Shown: piece by piece, positions 23,803-31,249 of the stretch
How positions within the stretch are numbered: position 1 is the stretch's first letter
Layout of the letters: each line of letters opens with the position of its first letter
Origin: Thermoprotei archaeon
GTDB taxonomy: Archaea; Thermoproteota; Thermoprotei; Thermofilales; Thermofilaceae
DNA length: 35,666 nt
Direction of reading: 5' to 3'
Assembly (NCBI GenBank): GCA_003649495.1
Contig: QMRZ01000001.1
Span: forward strand, 1 to 35,666
Translations under genes and position numbers: made by a program
Notes under the pieces: generated by a model
The model's database searches: none
What the model was told of the DNA's origin: nothing
Seen by the model: the letters and a program-made list of their open reading frames with translations, nothing else

Positions 23803-24765
23803 TCACTTAGCGTCCTCGACCCCCCTGTCAGTTATCAGGAACTTGGCGGAGGCGCCTCTCGCTATCCTTGGGGAGTCGATGCACTCTATCACCCAGGAGT
23901 CGCCACTCCTCCTCAGCAGAAACCTGTGAGTTGAGGCGTGAGCTATTATGTTCCCACCTGCGGGTAGCTTCAGTGCAGCGCCCCACGGCACGGGTTGAGT
24001 TAGGACCTGGTTGGTTATCGCTACAGCCATGTTGTAGCGCCTTGCATATCTCTTCAGCCAGTCCAGCAGGTAGTTAATCCTCTGCTGCCTCGCCGCTAGC
24101 ATCTCACGGCCCTTGAACTCTGCCCTGTACAGCGCTATGATCGAGTCTACTATGAGCAGCCTAGCGCCCTCCCTGATAATGCGGGGGAACTCCTCTATCA
24201 CTATCTCCTCCAGCTCATCTACGTTTAACGGCCTCACGACATAGACGTTCTCCAGAGGGTTCTCTACTCCAAACCTCTTGGCCATCGCCTCTATCCTGCT
24301 TGGGCTGAAGGTCCCCTCAGTATCTATGAACACGGCTCCTCCCCCCAGCCCACCCTTGCCAGGGGGCAGCTGGACAGTCACGGCGAGCTGGTGGCAGAGC
24401 TGTGTCTTGCCGCTGCCAAACTCGCCCGCAAACTCGTAGACATCCCACACGTACATGCCGCCACCTAATAGCTCGTCGATCGCCCTAACCCCTGTCGTAA
24501 ACATGTCGCGTGTATCCAGCATCTTGGCGTACTCAGTGCCCCTAAACGCGCGCCTGGCGCCCTCACGGCTTCGCACAAGCCTGCGCGCGGCCCTGACGAT
24601 GAGCATGGCCTTCTCAACATCAATCCCGGCTCTGTCCGCTAACTCCTCCGGGTTGAAGAGCGCTATGTCCTCGACGTACTCAGCCACTCTAGCTACCTTC
24701 TCGAGGGTCAGCTTGCCTACCCCGCTCACCTTCCACTCTCTAACAGGCGTTAACTCTTCGCTCAT
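23803..24765 (-). CDS. radA: RadA recombinase
   Basis: A 320-aa archaeal Rad51/RecA orthologue that forms filaments on single-stranded DNA and carries out strand exchange. An N-terminal helix-hairpin-helix domain (about 15-65) precedes the core: Walker A GEFGSGKT (114-121), the QLPPGKGGLGGG insertion (132-143) typical of RadA rather than RadB, FIDTEGTFSPSRI, Walker B LLIVDS (D207), ARQQRINYLLDWL and the L2-side block PAGGNIIAHASTHR (268-281). The linker polymerisation motif appears as F74-R-G-T rather than the common FxxA. It overlaps the upstream gene by ATGA and is the last gene of a three-gene operon. Confidence 0.92.
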   Translation of the reverse strand: MSEELTPVREWKVSGVGKLTLEKVARVAEYVEDIALFNPEELADRAGIDVEKAMLIVRAARRLVRSREGARRAFRGTEYAKMLDTRDMFTTGVRAIDELLGGGMYVWDVYEFAGEFGSGKTQLCHQLAVTVQLPPGKGGLGGGAVFIDTEGTFSPSRIEAMAKRFGVENPLENVYVVRPLNVDELEEIVIEEFPRIIREGARLLIVDSIIALYRAEFKGREMLAARQQRINYLLDWLKRYARRYNMAVAITNQVLTQPVPWGAALKLPAGGNIIAHASTHRFLLRRSGDSWVIECIDSPRIARGASAKFLITDRGVEDAK

Positions 24766-25328
24766 CTTACCACCACGGGCTGGCCATCAACTAGTAGTAG
24801 CGAGACCCCCTTCTTGTCGTAAACTCTTAATATCGTGTGTAGCCAGCTCCACATGCCTAGTAGCTTAGCCGCGCCCGTGACTACAAAGGGAACTCTATAG
24901 ACGCTGGCAACTCTCTCCATTATGTCGAGCGCATAAAGAATACCTTCATCCACGTGCCTGGTGAACCTCTCATCGAGCTCTTCTACAAGTACTGGAGCTC
25001 TCTCAGCCTCTAATCGCCTGGGCAACTCGACTAATAGGTCCCAGAGGAACTCCTCATCTAAGCGGGCTCTAGGCTTGATAGGCTCTGGCGATAACTCGAA
25101 CTCTACCCCCGACGCTAGCGTGAGGCCGGGTGATATGAGGAGCCTACCGCCAGGATAGCTGAGCTCAGCGTAGAGGGGGTGTAAGAGGATTATGTGGCTT
25201 TCAGCCATCGTTAAGAGCTGTGTCGCTCTCTCAGCTCCCACCCACTGCTCTAGCTCCTCACGCCTCAGGCACTTTAAGTGGGTCAGCGACATCAGCAGCC
25301 TGCCCACCTGTAGGTACTTCGGCCTCAT
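24762..25328 (-). CDS. Unknown protein, radA operon partner
   Basis: A 188-aa protein of unknown function between a winged-helix gene and radA, with 4-nt overlaps on both sides. It has no Walker A. Its second half nevertheless follows the layout of the late RadA core: a hydrophobic strand APVLVEELDERFTRH, a long helix ILYALDIMERVASVYRV, a strand PFVVTGAAK, then WSWLHTILRVYDKKGVSLLLVDGQP. The corresponding RadA region is LLIVDSI, helix, MAVAITNQV, AHASTHRFLLRR..CIDSP. A degenerate RecA-fold paralogue that lost the nucleotide site is therefore possible, but this comparison was by eye. Tight coupling suggests a role with RadA. Confidence 0.6.
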   Translation of the reverse strand: MRPKYLQVGRLLMSLTHLKCLRREELEQWVGAERATQLLTMAESHIILLHPLYAELSYPGGRLLISPGLTLASGVEFELSPEPIKPRARLDEEFLWDLLVELPRRLEAERAPVLVEELDERFTRHVDEGILYALDIMERVASVYRVPFVVTGAAKLLGMWSWLHTILRVYDKKGVSLLLVDGQPVVVR

Positions 25329-25693
25329 GCCCTCCCCCTCTCTCCTATCACTTTAAGCCAAGGGTTGCCGACTAGCCACTCGGGCAAGCCTCCCGCTTCC
25401 AGCTTGATGCGTTGAGGCTGGCTGACCTTAGCCTCGACAGGCTCCTCTCTCTCCTTGCCTAGCCTCAGCTCCCATAGCGCCTCAAGGAGCTTCCCGTAGA
25501 CGCGCTGCCCTTTAGCCGTTAGCCTGACAACCTTCAGCCTCCCATACTCCTCCACCTTAACAAGCCCCAACGCCTCTAGCTGAGAGACTACACTCTTAGC
25601 TCTCCTAGAATTCCTGTTGATATCGGATATCTTGACTCCATCGCCTATCCTGTACACCCAGTACAGCACGTTAAATTCGTTGAACTTTCTCAC
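25325..25693 (-). CDS. Winged-helix protein leading the radA operon
   Basis: A 122-aa protein. A MarR/PadR-like winged helix spans residues about 3-75 (FNVLYWVYRIGDGVKISDI, NRNSRRAKSVVSQLEALGLV, then the wing GRLKVVRLTAKGQRVYGKL). The C-terminal tail (about 80-122) is polar and ends in the short hydrophobic motif LPEWLVGNPWLKVI, which looks like a docking peptide. GTG 25693 starts at the predicted transcription start. It may regulate its own operon, containing radA, or bind DNA directly in repair. The end overlaps the next gene by ATGA. Confidence 0.7.
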   Translation of the reverse strand: MRKFNEFNVLYWVYRIGDGVKISDINRNSRRAKSVVSQLEALGLVKVEEYGRLKVVRLTAKGQRVYGKLLEALWELRLGKEREEPVEAKVSQPQRIKLEAGGLPEWLVGNPWLKVIGERGRA

Positions 25694-25710
25694 ATGAACA
25701 CCTTGTTCCA

Positions 25711-25723
25711 GAAATATTTAAGC
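25711..25723 (-). promoter_or_regulatory. TATA box of the wHTH-unknown-radA operon
   Basis: The minus strand reads GCTTAAATATTTC, centred about 25 nt before GTG 25693, so the message is leaderless. The AT-rich 25725-25752 stretch behind it could hold an operator. Confidence 0.65.
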
Positions 25724-25751
25724 ATGTCACATACCTGCAATATATCGTATT

Positions 25752-27029
25752 CTACGCTGTCATGGACATGAGATCTTTGACTCTGGGTAGGAGTTCCCAG
25801 CCGTGCTCTATAATCCCTAGTCTGCCCTTCGCGCACTCTCTCTCCGTGAACTTCTGCACGTCATCCGGCTCAACGCCCGGCACGTGCACAGCCACAGGCA
25901 CTGGATCATCGGTGTGAGCTTTGGCGCTGGGCGGCGTCGCGTGGTCAGACGTGACTATTATGGCGTATTCGTTCAAGTTTATCCTGTTGAGGAGTAGTTT
26001 AACGAAGTGAGAATCAACATCCTCGATGGCCTTGGCCTTCTCCTCGAGAAGACCGTCGTGTCCAGGCTCGTCAGGCCCCTTAAGGTGTACGTACACGGCG
26101 TCCACTCTCTCAAGCAGGCTTAATGCCGCCTCTAGCCTATCCCTGTAATCCCTAGCCTTATCTCCAGTGGGGGGAGGCACTTCGGCTACCTCCATGCCTA
26201 GGAGCCGGGCTATGCCCTTCTCCACCGGCATTTCAACTACCGCCCCGAACTTCAGTCCGAGCTTCTCAGCTATGGGCTTCACCCTGGGAAGGCTACCTCC
26301 TGAGTCTCTTAGGAGTATGGCGTTTGCCTTCAAGAGACCCCTCTTAACCCTCTCCTTGTTAACGGGATGTCGGCTGAGTATTTCCACGGCTCTCCGAGTG
26401 AACTCATTGACTAGCTCCGCGGTTCTCCTAGCCTCGGGAGTGTCACTTAGAGGCTTGCAGGGCATGAGCTTCTTCTCGTAGCTGGGCCTTGCGACTGAGA
26501 TCTTGCCCACCTTAGCGTAGGCTGGATCGGTGTTGTCAACCTCGTCGGAGAGCTTGTACGTTTTGCTGCCAATTATGACGACTGCCCTATGGCCTATGGT
26601 CGCCTTGACGCGCACGTAGCCGTCATATGCGCTCAGCTTCATGCCATCTAAGGCGGCAGCCAACCTGTGCGCCTCCTCTGACTCGAGACGCCTGCCAGCT
26701 CGCCTATCTATTATCTCGAGCGTCGACTCATTGACTGTGGCAAAATTGGCTCTGAACGCCACCTCATATCCCTCCCTTATGCTGAGTCCCGCGCCTAGCG
26801 CCTCAAGAGGTCCCCTGCCAGTGTAGTAGCGGTGTGGGTCGTAGCTAAGCAGCGCGAGCACTGCTGCGTCGCTCTCAGGCGCGACGCCCCTCCCTATCGT
26901 GTACATTAATCCACATAGTGAGGCTGAAGCTATCGCGTCGAGGTGTGGCGTGTTAGCCAACTCAAGGCTGGTCGGCTTATCTGAGAGCGAGTCCGCAGCT
27001 CCATCTATTACAAGGTATATCAGCTTCAT
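25752..27029 (-). CDS. apgM: Cofactor-independent phosphoglycerate mutase
   Basis: A 425-aa archaeal-type 2,3-bisphosphoglycerate-independent phosphoglycerate mutase of the alkaline phosphatase superfamily, which interconverts 3- and 2-phosphoglycerate in glycolysis and gluconeogenesis. N-terminal LVIDGAAD (7-13) gives the metal-binding Asp. PESDAAVLALLSYDP has the nucleophile Ser53. YYTGRGPLEALGAG (68-81) and the late blocks LKGPDEPGHDG and VTSDHATP carry the remaining metal ligands. The ATG is at the predicted transcription start, with the TATA box overlapping the stop of the upstream ATP-cone gene. Confidence 0.94.
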   Translation of the reverse strand: MKLIYLVIDGAADSLSDKPTSLELANTPHLDAIASASLCGLMYTIGRGVAPESDAAVLALLSYDPHRYYTGRGPLEALGAGLSIREGYEVAFRANFATVNESTLEIIDRRAGRRLESEEAHRLAAALDGMKLSAYDGYVRVKATIGHRAVVIIGSKTYKLSDEVDNTDPAYAKVGKISVARPSYEKKLMPCKPLSDTPEARRTAELVNEFTRRAVEILSRHPVNKERVKRGLLKANAILLRDSGGSLPRVKPIAEKLGLKFGAVVEMPVEKGIARLLGMEVAEVPPPTGDKARDYRDRLEAALSLLERVDAVYVHLKGPDEPGHDGLLEEKAKAIEDVDSHFVKLLLNRINLNEYAIIVTSDHATPPSAKAHTDDPVPVAVHVPGVEPDDVQKFTERECAKGRLGIIEHGWELLPRVKDLMSMTA

Positions 27030-27048
27030 CGGGGTAAGCGGCTCTTCC

Positions 27049-27060
27049 TCAAATATTAAC
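27049..27060 (-). promoter_or_regulatory. TATA box of apgM
   Basis: The minus strand reads GTTAATATTTGA and includes the TAA stop of the preceding gene. Spacing to ATG 27029 is about 25 nt, so apgM is leaderless. Confidence 0.6.
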
Positions 27061-28573
27061 TCTTAGCTGAGGAGAGCTTGCGGGCCAGGCTTAGTGCCTC
27101 CTCCAGCATCCTCTCGATACGCGCGTCTTCACTGGGACTTGTTACGGCTGGACTGCGAACAAGCTTCAGGGAGAGGGAGCATAGCCTTTTAAGCCTCCTC
27201 CACCTAGCTCCCTGCTCGGGAAACAGTGTAGCTCTCCTCTTCACTTCGTACCTAAGCACGCCCAAGTTTAGCTCAACTAAGTTTGAGGGGAGCAGGCCCA
27301 TGCTTATTAGCAGGCTTGAGGAAAGCTCGAGTAGCCCCCTCACGATTAGCTCCTTCCTTTCTCCGCAGTCCACGGACCTCACGGCTGTTGAGAGCGTGCT
27401 AATGGCAGCTTGTTCATACTTAAGTGCCAGCCCGCCCGCGTCCGTAGAGGAGAGCTCAGCCCAGGCGCTAGAGACTCGGGGCGCCAGCTCCCTAGCTACT
27501 CTGTGCAGCTCATCCTCCTCGATTATCCACGCCTCAGCCCCCCAGGGCGTCCACGATAGCCTGCTCCTCAGGTCCTCGGCTATTAGCTCGGAGTGTAGCT
27601 TCACCAACTTGGATGGGGGCCTTAGTCCCCGCTCCTCCAGGGTATTGCGCGAGATGATCCTCAACGTGCTCCACGACAATTGTCTTAGGCCTTTTCCTGA
27701 CCTCACGTATGCCCTCTCGAGCGCGTAGACGTAGTTGACAAACTTTATAGCACTAGCTGTGGAGGGCTCGAGCTCCTCCAGGAGACTACACGTCATGGAG
27801 ACTAAAGCGCGCTTTGAAATGTACTCCCTTCCCTTGAGGGCTTCGAGTATGGAAGGGACGACTCTCGATACCACGCGATGAGGTATCCCAGCCCTGTACA
27901 GTGAGCGCGCGAGCTTATCAGCGCTGAACTCCTCTACTCCCCCATCCTCGTTGACCACCTTTAGGCGTGAGGGTTCTATACCCGGTGTGGACATTCTCAG
28001 GGATGGGATCAGCACGTCGAGGATCCTTATAGCCTCCCTGCTGAGGAGTCTATCTCCAGGGCTTATGAGCCCCTGAGCCTTTAGCCTCTCGAGAGCCGCC
28101 TTGACATCGCGGGGGTGTAGGCCTAGGAACGATAGAGTGATTAGTACACGCTCCTCATCGCCGTTGAGGATGTGATAGGATAGCAGGACTAGTGCCTCCA
28201 CAGCGCTTAGGCCAGCGTAGCCTTTACAGTGCTTGACAGCCCTGAGCAGGAAGCCTAGCGTAATCGTACTAGGCAGCACGCTCTTAACTTTTATGAAGTG
28301 TTGCCCTCTCCTCGAGAGCTGTGCCTTCTCGATGGGGCAGGCTAAGTGTCTCGCTAGGGCTTTCTCGAGCACTGCAACAGCCTCATCAAGGGGCAGCTCT
28401 CCAGTTCTAACGTGTATTAGTAGTAACCCACTCGTATCTTCATATTCCCAATTCTCTATGAGCGCGCCCCGCTCACTGAGCTCGTGAGCAGCCTCGTTTA
28501 GGGCCAGACTTAGAGTTGCGCCTGGGGCATGGCCAGCCTTAATCCTGTATCCGACTAGGTAATCCTCTGCCAT
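27056..28573 (-). CDS. Free-standing ATP-cone domain protein
   Basis: A 505-aa protein with an ATP-cone at about 203-290 (LKVVNEDGGVEEFSADKLARSLYRAG, then KRALVSMTCSLLEELE). This is the nucleotide-binding regulatory domain of class I/III ribonucleotide reductases and of NrdR. No reductase catalytic domain follows; the C-terminal 210 residues are helical and I do not recognise them. A winged-helix-like unit occupies about 121-190 (SAVEALVLLSYHIL, HPRDVKAALERLKAQGLIS). Domain order suggests a nucleotide-sensing DNA-binding protein, which is an inference. It has its own TATA box (28598-28609) and ends 26 bp before apgM. Confidence 0.65.
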   Translation of the reverse strand: MAEDYLVGYRIKAGHAPGATLSLALNEAAHELSERGALIENWEYEDTSGLLLIHVRTGELPLDEAVAVLEKALARHLACPIEKAQLSRRGQHFIKVKSVLPSTITLGFLLRAVKHCKGYAGLSAVEALVLLSYHILNGDEERVLITLSFLGLHPRDVKAALERLKAQGLISPGDRLLSREAIRILDVLIPSLRMSTPGIEPSRLKVVNEDGGVEEFSADKLARSLYRAGIPHRVVSRVVPSILEALKGREYISKRALVSMTCSLLEELEPSTASAIKFVNYVYALERAYVRSGKGLRQLSWSTLRIISRNTLEERGLRPPSKLVKLHSELIAEDLRSRLSWTPWGAEAWIIEEDELHRVARELAPRVSSAWAELSSTDAGGLALKYEQAAISTLSTAVRSVDCGERKELIVRGLLELSSSLLISMGLLPSNLVELNLGVLRYEVKRRATLFPEQGARWRRLKRLCSLSLKLVRSPAVTSPSEDARIERMLEEALSLARKLSSAKS

Positions 28574-28597
28574 ACCTGTGTTTAACCCGCTGCAGCT

Positions 28598-28609
28598 GAA
28601 TAAAAGCTC
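28598..28609 (-). promoter_or_regulatory. TATA box of the ATP-cone gene
   Basis: The minus strand reads GAGCTTTTATTC, with transcription start expected 4 nt before ATG 28573. It lies next to the SerK-like stop at 28608. Confidence 0.55.
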
Positions 28610-29423
28610 ACATGAAGTACAGGACTACCTCCTTATACTCTCTATCCAAGGATACCGGCGCCTTAAGCAGCACGGGTCTTCTCTGCCGTAACACTTCGCC
28701 TAGTAGCTCAGGGTCTACGTGCTCCCTCGCTAGGAGCTTAAGGGGTACATTAACGCCTAGGGGGCGAGCTGGCACCATATGCCTAGTGCTCTTCGGGGGC
28801 AGTAAGACGCCGCTCCGGGCTATCTCCAGGATCTCGCGCTTAAGTGGCGTGGGAGGCAGCACTAAAATCCCCTCTCCTCCTTGGAGTGCTGAGTCGCCAG
28901 GCACATAGGTTGGCCCCTTCCCCAAAAGGCTAGTTAGCCGCTCCTCCAGCTCTCGAAGCTTAGCGTAAGCGTCGGTGAGCTCTGCGTATTCTATCCTATA
29001 AGCCTCGCCAGCGTGTATCACGGCTAAATCCCTCTTTCCCACCTCCTCCGGCTTCACAGGCTCGGAGCTGAATCCTTTAAGCAATGAACTCAGCTCACAG
29101 CTTCCCTCCACCCTATACCTCCTGGCCCACCTGTCTAGGAGCACTAGAGGGTTGGAGTAGTCGACCTCGCAGACAGTTATCCACTTGTAACCCAAGGCCT
29201 TCATTGCAGCCCACCTGTGCGTGCCATCAAGTATCACGCCGCTTGTTGCATCCACTATTATCGGGTTTCGCTGGTAGATGCTCCTCCTGAAAGCTGCCTT
29301 AAGCTCCTCCAGGTAGCTAGGTACGACCTCCTCGTGAGGTCGCAGCTCCTCAATTCTACGCACAGTCACGGTGAGCTCGAGTTCGCGCGTGCCCACAGAT
29401 ACTCTGAGCCTCAGCTCGGACAC
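28608..29423 (-). CDS. serK: SerK-like free serine kinase (ParB fold)
   Basis: A 271-aa ParB/sulfiredoxin-fold protein resembling the archaeal ADP-dependent free serine kinase SerK, which makes O-phosphoserine for cysteine synthesis. Matching blocks: LRPHEEV (28-34), holding the catalytic-type Glu, LDGTHRWAAMKALG (65-78), where SerK has DGHHRW, and the late PPKSTRHMVP, like SerK SPKTTRH. The His-to-Thr change in DGTHR and a longer C-terminus are differences. A GTG at 29444 is in frame, but the TATA element at 29445-29453 abuts it; GTG 29423, 26 nt away, fits a leaderless start. A ParB-type DNA-binding role is less likely. Confidence 0.7.
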   Translation of the reverse strand: MSELRLRVSVGTRELELTVTVRRIEELRPHEEVVPSYLEELKAAFRRSIYQRNPIIVDATSGVILDGTHRWAAMKALGYKWITVCEVDYSNPLVLLDRWARRYRVEGSCELSSLLKGFSSEPVKPEEVGKRDLAVIHAGEAYRIEYAELTDAYAKLRELEERLTSLLGKGPTYVPGDSALQGGEGILVLPPTPLKREILEIARSGVLLPPKSTRHMVPARPLGVNVPLKLLAREHVDPELLGEVLRQRRPVLLKAPVSLDREYKEVVLYFM

Positions 29424-29444
29424 GAGGGTAAGCCGCGTGGACAC

Positions 29445-29453
29445 GCTTTAAGC
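29445..29453. promoter_or_regulatory. Shared TATA element between divergent genes
   Basis: GCTTTAAGC, near-palindromic, lies between the SerK-like gene and the THUMP gene. Spacing of about 26 nt leads to GTG 29423 on the minus strand. On the plus strand the same spacing reaches about 29477, where an in-frame GTG also exists in the THUMP gene. Confidence 0.45.
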
Positions 29454-29455
29454 CT

Positions 29456-29956
29456 ATGTTCGTGCTAGTAACTGGTGTGGGAGGACGTGAGGAACCGCGC
29501 TTAGCGGCTGTTGCCATAGTTAGGCCGGGGAGTGAGGCGCGTGTGAAACTGGACCTACTAGACGCCCTTTATCCACACGATACGAGCGTGAGAGTAGAGG
29601 TCTATAGTGGAGCGCTAGCTATTTTCAGTAGGCTTAAGCCGGGGGAGGTGAGGGCCCTAGCGGAGAGGTACCCAATAAGGGGACTAACTGCTGTCAGAGA
29701 GGCCGCTGAGGTTGCGTGCGACGCTGATCCTCGCGCTGCTATCGAGGCATTACTTAGGAGGGTTGCGGAGAAGGGTTTAAAGTTCGCTAGAGTGGAGGTG
29801 AGAACTAGGGGCTCTCTCAGGGGGAGGGATGCCGAGCAATTAGTTAAGCGCATCGTGCGGGAGTTAAGGCTACTTGATAAGCTGGGAGCGAAAGCCCGAA
29901 TAGAAGTCCTGGGGCGCTATGCAGTGCTCTGCATCCTGTCGAAGAGTAAACGCTGA
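29456..29956 (+). CDS. THUMP-domain protein, TAN1-like
   Basis: A 166-aa protein that looks like a stand-alone THUMP RNA-binding domain of the TAN1/THUMPD1 type (in eukaryotes, adaptor for N4-acetylcytidine in tRNA). Blocks: VLVTGVGGREE at the N-terminus, RVEVYSGALAIFSRLKPGEVRALAERYP, then FARVEVRTRG, RDAEQLVKRIVREL and KARIEVLGRYAVLCIL, the THUMP beta-alpha-beta core. There is no methyltransferase or acetyltransferase domain. ATG 29456 matches the family N-terminus; GTG 29477 is favoured by promoter spacing but would drop part of it. Divergent from the serine kinase gene. Confidence 0.65.
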   Translation: MFVLVTGVGGREEPRLAAVAIVRPGSEARVKLDLLDALYPHDTSVRVEVYSGALAIFSRLKPGEVRALAERYPIRGLTAVREAAEVACDADPRAAIEALLRRVAEKGLKFARVEVRTRGSLRGRDAEQLVKRIVRELRLLDKLGAKARIEVLGRYAVLCILSKSKR

Positions 29957-30025
29957 TGTTACACGCAGAGTTTATTATGGGGGAGCTGTTATGTACACTA
30001 CAGGCTCCTAGGCAGGGTCACGGTC

Positions 30026-31249
30026 ATGTCGTACGGCGGTTCATGGCTACCGAGTTCCAAGATCTTCCGCGATGAAAGCAAGCTTCAGATAGATTATGTA
30101 CCGCGCAACCTGCCTCATAGAGAGGAGCAGATACGCAGGCTGAGGGACTACTTCAGGCCTTTCCTGATGAACCCGGGCTCCATATTCGTTAGGGTAATAC
30201 TACTGGGGGGCGTGGGGACTGGGAAGACTGCCGTTGCCAGGAGGTTTGGCGAGGATATAGACGGGCTTAGGGCTAGGGGCGGGGCAGTTATCAGGTTCTC
30301 ATACGTTAACTGCCACGCTCACAGGACTCTGTTCTCCATTATGCAGAAGATGGGGAGGGATCTAGGCCTCAGCATTCCCCGGAGAGGATTCTCACGAGAG
30401 GAGCTCATGCACCTCCTCTGGAACCACCTCAGGAGCAGTAACGAGTACCTCGTGGCCGCGATTGATGAGGCGGACTACTTGGCCCGTACACGCGATGGAG
30501 AGGCCCTATACGACCTCACTAGGATCTCTGAAGTTGTTGGCGATAAGCTCCATAGGGCTGGCTTCATATTCATATTCAGGGATCTCTCTTTTCTAGTCAC
30601 GCTGGACAGGTCTATCCAGAGCACGCTCCAACACAATATCATAAAGTTCCACCCATATACTGCTTCCCAGCTGGTGGACATCTTGTGGATGAGAGTCGAG
30701 GAGGGTGCGGTATACGAGTCCGCGGTGGACGACACTGTGATGGAAATGATAGGGGAGCTGGTGGGCTACGACAAGGGCGGGCCTGGCGATGCTAGGCTGG
30801 CTCTGGAGCTTCTCTACAGGGCTGGCAAGTATGCAGAGGAGGAGGGCAGGGACGTAATCCTCCCCGAGGATGTAAGGAAGGCTTACAGTGACGTAGTGCC
30901 CATTCCTCGCGATGTGTTGGCGAACTTAAGGCTCGGCGAGAAGCTATTGTTACTGGCTCTCACGCGGCTCCTACAGAGGAAGAAGTTCGTGAGCAAAGTT
31001 CCAATGGGTCTCTTAGAGCTGGAGTACAACGAGGTGTGTGAGGAGTTCGGTGTCAAGCCTAGACGCCACACGACGGTGTGGGAGTACGTCAGGAACCTGC
31101 ATAGAATGGGTGTAATCTCGGCGGAGAAGTCGCGGAGGGGGCAGAGAGGTAGGACGACTCTAGTGGGCCTATCTGCCGTCCCCCTACAGACACTCGAGAG
31201 GGAGCTCATAAAGATGATTAAGGAGGATATCAGGCGCGGGCTCTCCTAG
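30026..31249 (+). CDS. Orc1/Cdc6 replication initiator
   Basis: A 407-aa Orc1/Cdc6 family AAA+ protein that recognises origins and loads MCM. Walker A GGVGTGKT (61-68), Walker B AIDEAD (145-150), sensor 1 region IFIFRDLSFL, sensor 2 region GGPGDARLALELL, and a C-terminal winged helix (about 300-400, with RRHTTVWEYVRNLHRMGVIS). A TATA-like GAGTTTATTATGG (about 29968-29980) precedes the ATG. Its 3' end overlaps rfcL by 20 bp tail to tail. No origin recognition boxes were seen nearby, although cdc6 genes often lie next to an origin. Confidence 0.93.
   Translation: MSYGGSWLPSSKIFRDESKLQIDYVPRNLPHREEQIRRLRDYFRPFLMNPGSIFVRVILLGGVGTGKTAVARRFGEDIDGLRARGGAVIRFSYVNCHAHRTLFSIMQKMGRDLGLSIPRRGFSREELMHLLWNHLRSSNEYLVAAIDEADYLARTRDGEALYDLTRISEVVGDKLHRAGFIFIFRDLSFLVTLDRSIQSTLQHNIIKFHPYTASQLVDILWMRVEEGAVYESAVDDTVMEMIGELVGYDKGGPGDARLALELLYRAGKYAEEEGRDVILPEDVRKAYSDVVPIPRDVLANLRLGEKLLLLALTRLLQRKKFVSKVPMGLLELEYNEVCEEFGVKPRRHTTVWEYVRNLHRMGVISAEKSRRGQRGRTTLVGLSAVPLQTLERELIKMIKEDIRRGLS

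Noticed and set aside
28608..29423. Chromosome-partitioning ParB identity for the ParB-fold protein.
   Set aside because: There is no parA neighbour or helix-turn-helix, and three blocks match SerK-type serine kinases better.
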